64,000 nucleotides of DNA, taken from contig NZ_CADEAJ010000006.1 of NCBI RefSeq assembly GCF_902825235.1, forward strand, positions 47,152 to 111,151. Direction: 5' to 3'. Numbering within the stretch: the first letter of the stretch is position 1; every line of letters begins with the position of its first letter. The notes beneath the pieces are model-generated. The model saw nothing but the letters and a program-made list of their open reading frames with translations. It made no database searches and was not told where the DNA came from. Both the position numbers and the translations under genes were made by a program. This DNA is from Bartonella vinsonii subsp. vinsonii (GTDB taxonomy: Bacteria > Pseudomonadota > Alphaproteobacteria > Rhizobiales > Rhizobiaceae). Shown here piece by piece: positions 59,449 through 64,000 of this stretch.

Positions 59449-59592
59449 GTGCTGAGTAAAGATGGATTGCTGTTGTTGCAAGGGGATGAGGCGCGGTTAG
59501 CAGAGATTGCACGGTTGCAGCAGGAACAGCGGGAGATTGCTGCGCGATTGAAACTTATGCGCGCAACGCCGGTTCGAATTAAAAGGGGGTAG
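59449..59592 (+). CDS. Short charged helical ORF at the left edge of the Mu-like remnant
   Basis: 47 codons from GTG 59449 to TAG 59590, ending two bases before the Mu-type transposase ATG. The frame is open back to 59416 without another good start, so it may be the 3' end of a truncated gene. The product is Leu/Glu/Gln/Arg-rich (EARLAEIARLQQEQREIAAR), probably one coiled-coil helix. I do not recognise it. Base composition jumps to GC-richer codons here, marking the start of foreign DNA at about 59400-59440. Confidence 0.5.
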   Translation: MLSKDGLLLLQGDEARLAEIARLQQEQREIAARLKLMRATPVRIKRG

Positions 59593-59594
59593 CC

Positions 59595-61010
59595 ATGAAG
59601 GAATGGTTTAGTATCGCTGAATTGGCTGAGGCAGCTTTGCCAGGGTTGGCGAAAAGTAAAAGTGGATTTCGTAGCATTTTGTCGACCAAATGGCGTTATC
59701 AGAGTGAATTAATACGCAAAGTTAAAGGAGCGTTTCGACCTATTGTAGAAGTTCACATTTCTTTATTGCCGGAGGGGGCACGGGCGGCGTTGTTGGTGGG
59801 ATTTGGAGTGGGTGTTGATGCAAAACAAATGCAAGAGGAGCAAAAGACAAGTATTTGGGTGCGTTATGAGAGGCTTTCAAAGGCGCTGTGAAGAGCGTTT
59901 GAAGGCATTTTGCTTATGAATGATTTGATCCATGGCGGTCTAGGCGTGCATGATGCGGCAAGTTTGAGTGCGGTGCAATTTGGTGTGAGCCGGATGTCGC
60001 TTTTAAATTTGCGGTAGATGGTGGAGGGGTATGAGCGCCCTGATTGGTTGGCAGCCTTAGCGCCTTGTTATGGTGAGGAGAATGTTTCGCAATTTGCTCC
60101 TTGTCATGAGGGGGCGTGGGAGGTGTTCTGTTCAGATTATTTGCGCCCCTCTAAACCGGCATTTTCGGCGTGTTATCGGCGCTTGGTTTCGGTTGCGCAG
60201 GAGCGGGGTTGAGAGCCAATACCTTCAGAGCGGGCTTTGCAGCGTCATTTTAAGGCGCAAGTTTCCAAAGCGGTTGTGGTTTTGGCGCGTGAGGGAGAAG
60301 AAAAAGCAAAAAAGCTTTATCCAGCACAACGACGTGATCGCTCAAACCTACATGCTTTGCAAGCGGTCAATATGGACGGGCATAAGCTGGATGTTTTTGT
60401 GAATGTGCCTTGGGCGGAGAAGCCTGTGCGGCTTTATTTGATTGCCATACAAGATCTTTATTCGGGCAAGATTTTATCGTGGCGCCTGTCTGATGCCGAG
60501 ACTTGGGAAATCGTACGTTTGGTGATTGGGGACATGGTGGAAGCTTATGGAATACCAGAGCGTATGACCTTGGATAATGGGCGTGCTTTTATCAGCAAGT
60601 GGATTTCTGGGGGAGTACAAAACCGTTTTCGCTTTAAGATTAAGCCGGATGATCCGCAGGGTCTTTTGATGAGTTTGGGTGTGCAATTGCAATGGACCAC
60701 ACCTTATAGCGGACAGTCTCAACCGATTGAGCGGGCATGGCGTGATCTGGCAGAAGCGATTTCGAAACATCCCTTTTGTGCGGGGGCTTATACGGGCAAT
60801 AAACCAGATGCCAAGCCTGAAGATTATGGCAAGCGCGCGATAGGATTTGAAGAATTCAAAGCCCATGTTGGTGCGCAAATTTGTGCACACAATGCGCAAA
60901 CAGGGCGCAAGGTGCTGACATGTGTGGGGCGCAGTTTTGATGAGACCTTTGTAGAAAGCTACAACGCATTGATTTATAATTATAATTTACTGTTTTTTAT
61001 ATTGAATTAG
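59595..61010 (+). pseudogene. Mu-type phage transposase (MuA family), broken and C-terminally truncated
   Basis: One reading frame from 59595 to 61010 is interrupted by TGA (59889), TAG (60015) and TGA (60210). The first 98 residues are the MuA N-terminal winged-helix region (MKEWFSIAELAEAALPGLAK). Then come NDLIHGGLGVHDAA, ERPDWLAALAPCYG and DYLRPSKPAFSACYRRL, which follow Mu transposase closely. The DDE triad is intact: NMDGHKLD (Asp codon 60375), TLDNGRAF (60573) and QPIERAW (60729). Similarity stops at GRSFDETFVESYNA, about residue 470 of the 660-residue Mu protein, so the C-terminal barrel and MuB-binding domain are lost. The last stop at 60210 replaces a tryptophan of the family (TGG to TGA). 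Confidence 0.88.
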
Positions 61011-61135
61011 ACCCCCGAATATTGTAAGCTTCTCTCATCTCAAACCTGCTTATGTTCAATCAATCATAATCATTTATTTGCACGTCATAAGCGGGGCTGT
61101 CGTGTGGGTAAAAAAACGTTTAGAAAGGAGCAAAA

Positions 61136-61364
61136 ATGCCTCTTATGAATCGTCTTAATGCAAGGGTTGTCGCAACATTGGGGGCTGGAAAATATAATGA
61201 TGGTGCCAGCTTGCACACTTCATAAGTGTAAAGATGAGGGTGTTCAATAGCTTTACCGATATACCATTCACGGGCGCCGTCGTGAAATGGGCTTGGGTGC
61301 TTTAAGAGATGTTTCTTTAAAACAAGCACGTGAAACTGCAACCCAATGGCGTTCTGTTCAATAA
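61136..61364 (+). pseudogene. Tyrosine integrase remnant (N-terminal DUF4102-type domain)
   Basis: AGAAAGGAG precedes an ATG that opens MPLMNRLNARVVATLGAGKY and continues to a stop at 61223. The homology continues one frame over from 61221: HKCKDEGVQ, stop TAG at 61248 where the family has Trp, then LYRYTIHGRRREMGLGALRD and VSLKQARETATQWRSV, ending at TAA 61362. This is the arm-binding N-terminal domain of phage and island integrases. A frameshift, a nonsense codon and loss of the whole catalytic domain show it is dead. Confidence 0.8.
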
Positions 61365-61571
61365 CCACGATGGAGCCCCCCTTGAAATGCTCTGTTCATG
61401 AGATGCATTGCCCTCTAGCCCATAACGCTTTATCTGCATCCCAATTAATAATGCCACTTTTCCTCAGCTTTTATAGAATGAAGCTACTTTTTTGTTATAG
61501 CCTTCTTTTATAGGCTTTCTATGTTTATTTTTTCATCAGTTAAAGAGAGTACATCGCTATTTTCATCAGTG

Positions 61572-61841
61572 TTAGTTCGAGTGCCCAAGAGTTCTGCTAA
61601 ACTTCCGTGGATTGCGAGATCCTAAAGGATTACACTCCGGATTTTTGTCATGTACTATACACCATTCTATAAATGCAGGGTCATTTTGAAAATCCTCTTG
61701 GACACCATGAACAAAAACTTTTTTTTCAAATTGATTTGCGCCACATTTCTTCCATGTACCTGCAATCGTTTGAGGCAATTGAGCTTGATAACATCCAACC
61801 ATAACCAATAAAGCACTCAATAATTTCAAAGTCTTCTTCAT
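61572..61841 (-). CDS. Small predicted lipoprotein
   Basis: 89 residues. Signal peptide MKKTLKLLSALLVMVGC with a lipobox (VMVGC, lipidation at Cys17). The mature part has three further cysteines (KKCGAN, EWCIVHD, PECNP) that could form a disulfide. AAGGAGAATAAA directly before the ATG is a strong ribosome-binding site. No named family is recognised. It is the only gene in this phage-debris region on the reverse strand and it is intact, as expected for a cargo gene. Other possibilities are an entry-exclusion type lipoprotein or a remnant of a larger gene. Confidence 0.7.
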   Translation of the reverse strand: MKKTLKLLSALLVMVGCYQAQLPQTIAGTWKKCGANQFEKKVFVHGVQEDFQNDPAFIEWCIVHDKNPECNPLGSRNPRKFSRTLGHSN

Positions 61842-61971
61842 TTTATTCTCCTTGAATAATTATAAATACTATAAAAATTCATAAATTATTTTATTAGCAT
61901 ATTTTTATATTAAAAAAAACAATCAATATTACGAATAATTACTATCATTTTAAATATATATTTTAATGCTT

Positions 61972-62019
61972 TGCTGAAGAATGATAATACAAAGAACACA
62001 AATGAAAAGATCTTCAGCA
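61972..62019. repeat. 9-bp inverted repeat at the 5' break of the primase remnant
   Basis: TGCTGAAGA (61972-61980) and TCTTCAGCA (62011-62019) are exact reverse complements 30 bases apart. The right arm lies within the in-frame extension of the primase remnant. It may be a chance hairpin or the scar of an inserted element. Confidence 0.35.
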
Positions 62020-63169
62020 TTGTAATTCTGACAGTAAACCCACTCTGCTATCTGGTATATTATTAGAGCCTGTGACTTTATGGGCGTCCCTTTCAGCCAG
62101 TGGCATGATGCATGTGAATTTACCTCAATGCCAAGCCCATCTCACTGTAGCTATGGATGGAGATGAGGCGGGTCATAAAGCAGGTTTTACTCTTGCTGCC
62201 CGTGCTTATAGCCAAGGCTTCAAAGTCTTTATGATACAAGCTCACCATGGCTCTGATTTTAATCATTTTCTATTCAATTTTAAGGACAAAAAAATGAAAC
62301 AAGACGTTCAATATAATAATGAAAATAGCTCTGTAAATAATACTGATAACAATAACGACACTGTCTCTCTAAAGGACCATGCTTGTTTACAAGCCATCCC
62401 TTATGAACAGGCCTTGCAACAAGTGGGTTGGGGCGAATTAAAACCCATTAACACCGCTCTTTTACCGGTTGAACCTTTTGCTCCAGAACAAATGCCTTTA
62501 ACGTTGAGACGCTATATTTATGACGTGGCTGATAGTCAACAATCCCCTGTCAATTTCGTTGCTGTTTCTGCCTTATGTGGGTTAGCTGCCCTTATTGGTA
62601 ATGGAGTTCGCATAGCTCCAAAACAGTATAGTAATGATTGGAAAATTGTTCCTAATCTGTGGGGTGTGATTATTGGTCAACCTTCTGCTAAGAAAACACC
62701 TGCTATGCAAGCAGCTTTAGCTCCTTTGTATGTTTTTCAAAACGAATGGTATCAAGAATGGAGATAACAGAAAAAACAGCAAGAAACAAAAGATATTCTC
62801 ATGGAATTAGACAAACGAGAAAAGAAAGAACAAGCGGGAAAAGCTTAAAAAAATAAAGACAAAAAACAAGCCCTTGTTCTTCTTGCTGAACCTTTCGAAC
62901 ACAAAGAAAGTGAGGATGATACTTTGGTCAAACGGCGTCTTATTGTCAATGATGTGACCGTAGAAAAGCTAGGGGAATTACTCAAAGAAAACCCGCGTGG
63001 ATTATTATTGGTCCGTGATGAACTGGCTAGTTTTTTAGCAAACTTGGAACGTAAGGAATATCAATCAGAGCGTTCTTTTTATCTGACAGCTTTTAATGGT
63101 GATAAGTCTATACTCTGCATGGTGGAACAGAATAATGGAAAGAACAAAATGAGGGGAGGGAGGCAATGA
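62006..63169 (+). pseudogene. Toprim-DUF3987 primase/helicase, 5'-truncated and with nonsense codons
   Basis: The frame opens after a TGA at 62003 without a good start. It shows the end of a Toprim domain (LTVAMDGDEAGHKAGFTLAA), a linker rich in Asn and Asp, and a DUF3987 domain with a P-loop-like GVIIGQPSAKKTPAMQAAL. It is interrupted by TAA at 62765 and TAA at 62846 in the same frame, resumes (KRRLIVNDVTVEKLGELLKE, LLLVRDELASFLANLERKEY), then loses similarity after FNGDKS near 63107. Such proteins prime and unwind phage or plasmid DNA. The 3' end is fused to phage tail sequence. Confidence 0.75.
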
Positions 63170-63628
63170 GAGATCCTTTGATGATGTTAGGTCCACATCA
63201 ATTTTATGTGGACTGGCTGAATTTCCAATCCTTCGAGGAAGAGTTTTTTGCCTCATGGGTCTCTATGGAGCGTTTTGGTAGATCCCCCAGTTTGCAATTT
63301 ACTGGCTATGGCAATGATGCAAAGACCATTCATGGAGTTTGGTTTCCAGAAGAATTTGGTGACCGTGCAGCTATTGACGCACTCAGCAGAACGATACGAG
63401 CAGCTAAACCCGTACAGATGCTTCGTTGGATGAATGATATGAGCTATAGCGCCCTTCTCCATGGTCCCGTGGTGGATCACCACTCTCACAAAAGACCACG
63501 ACTATATTAGCCGCTCTGGTCAATCGCAGCGTATCCGCTATTCCATCAGTTTATTGCCGTTTTTCGATGGGGGAAAACCCCAAGGTCAAACTCAGGTGGG
63601 GCAATATCAGATGGGATATACACCATGA
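63166..63628 (+). pseudogene. P2-like tail protein U, frameshifted
   Basis: GGGAGGGAGGCA precedes ATG 63166. The first frame (MMLGPHQFYVDWL ... FGRSPSLQFTGYGNDAKTIH ... FGDRAAIDALSRTIRAAKPV) has the P2 gpU pattern of FTG-GDD-I-G followed by a helical segment. Near 63463 the family-like sequence moves to the next frame (TKDHDYISRSGQSQRIRYSI, then GYTP) and ends with a TGA that overlaps the ATG of the tail X gene. One frameshift therefore breaks the gene. gpU makes the tail tip/completion structure. Confidence 0.72.
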
Positions 63629-63879
63629 AGGTACCAGAAAAGCACGTTGTTGTAGAGCTAGAGTATATGAGTCTTGATCTCATCTGCTTTCAACATGCCA
63701 TGGCTGTATTAGGGGACTTTGCGCAAGTTGGAGCATTAAAAGGCTATCTCAAAGCCACACTGGAAGCCAATCCAGAGATTGCCCAATATGGTGTGCTTTT
63801 GCCGCGGGGCTTAAAGGTCATTCTGCCTGAATTCGCACTTCACAATCCCCAAAGCATGGTGAAGCGGTTATGCGATTAA
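63625..63879 (+). CDS. P2-like tail protein X
   Basis: 84 residues, LysM-like phage tail X family (PF05489): LDLICFQHAMAVLGDFAQVG, LEANPEIAQYGVLLPRGLKV and ILPEF correspond to the conserved core of P2 gpX (DAICVRYYG, ANPGLAELG, LPHG). The start overlaps the U stop (ATGA), and the stop overlaps the next gene by ten bases. The gene itself looks intact, with a slightly longer C-terminus than P2. Confidence 0.78.
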   Translation: MKVPEKHVVVELEYMSLDLICFQHAMAVLGDFAQVGALKGYLKATLEANPEIAQYGVLLPRGLKVILPEFALHNPQSMVKRLCD

Positions 63880-64000
63880 TGCGCACATACCCCTTTATTA
63901 TGGTTAAGGTGGAAGACAAACCCGTGCATGAGGTTTTTTACCAGCGTCTTTTAAATGCAACCATTACGGACCATGCCGGCAATGAAGCGGATAGATTTGA
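63870..64000 (+). CDS. P2-like late control / baseplate hub protein D, N-terminal part (runs off right edge)
   Basis: 43 codons from ATG 63870, still open at the window edge. The product (MRLMRTYPFIMVKVEDKPVH ... NATITDHAGNEADRF) matches the start of phage D proteins, where S-T-DN-GFEAD is typical. The U-X-D order is that of P2. It overlaps X by ten bases. Whether the rest is intact lies outside the window. Confidence 0.7.
   Translation, partial: MRLMRTYPFIMVKVEDKPVHEVFYQRLLNATITDHAGNEADRF

Noticed and set aside
60018..60212. Separate genes at 59595-59891, 60018-60212 and 60237-61010
   Set aside because: All three lie in one frame and align consecutively with a single Mu-type transposase, so they are pieces of one broken gene.

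Overview
The window reads as a chromosome segment of an alphaproteobacterium of the order Rhizobiales, most likely the genus Bartonella. The evidence is the AT-rich sequence, the close similarity of nearly every protein to Brucella/Bartonella-type orthologues, the alphaproteobacterial gene orders (dgt-argS-SPOR protein with a divergent erpA; purC-purS-purQ-purL next to bolA-grxD; dksA / FliO-like / cckA; AI-2E permease-hdaA), and the decayed Mu/P2-type prophage pieces common in Bartonella. The genus call is inference; I cannot name the species.

From 1 to about 59,260 the window is ordinary core chromosome. Central metabolism: icd, hom, glpX, ilvE, rpe. Translation and replication: argS, aspS, dnaE, parC, recG, rnd, and tRNA-Glu, -Pro, -Arg and -Val. 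Envelope: glmU, glmS, ccdA, a large SPOR-domain protein and an exported hypothetical protein. Polyphosphate: ppk-ppx. Fe-S and redox: erpA, grxD-bolA, an NDUFS4-like complex I protein. Purine synthesis: purL, purQ, purS, purC, purB, purM, purN. Cell-cycle and stress regulation: cckA, cpdR, hdaA, dksA. A small heat-shock protein (hsp20) has a structured leader that looks like a ROSE RNA thermometer. One conserved-looking alpha/beta hydrolase (57513-58430) has lost all three catalytic-triad residues.

From about 59,400 to the right edge the window is a mosaic of prophage debris. It holds a Mu-type transposase gene broken by stop codons but still carrying its DDE residues, a frameshifted tyrosine-integrase remnant, an intact small lipoprotein gene, a 5'-truncated Toprim-DUF3987 primase/helicase gene with nonsense codons, and a P2-like tail cassette (U frameshifted, X intact, D running off the edge). 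The right-hand side of this element lies outside the window.

I see no CRISPR array, rRNA operon, complete insertion sequence or toxin-antitoxin pair. The observations most worth following are the catalytically dead hydrolase, the ROSE-like leader, the paired repeats 19 nt downstream of two tRNA genes, a FliO-like gene in a probably non-motile lineage, and the mosaic junctions of the prophage region. I found no clear candidate for a wholly new system.
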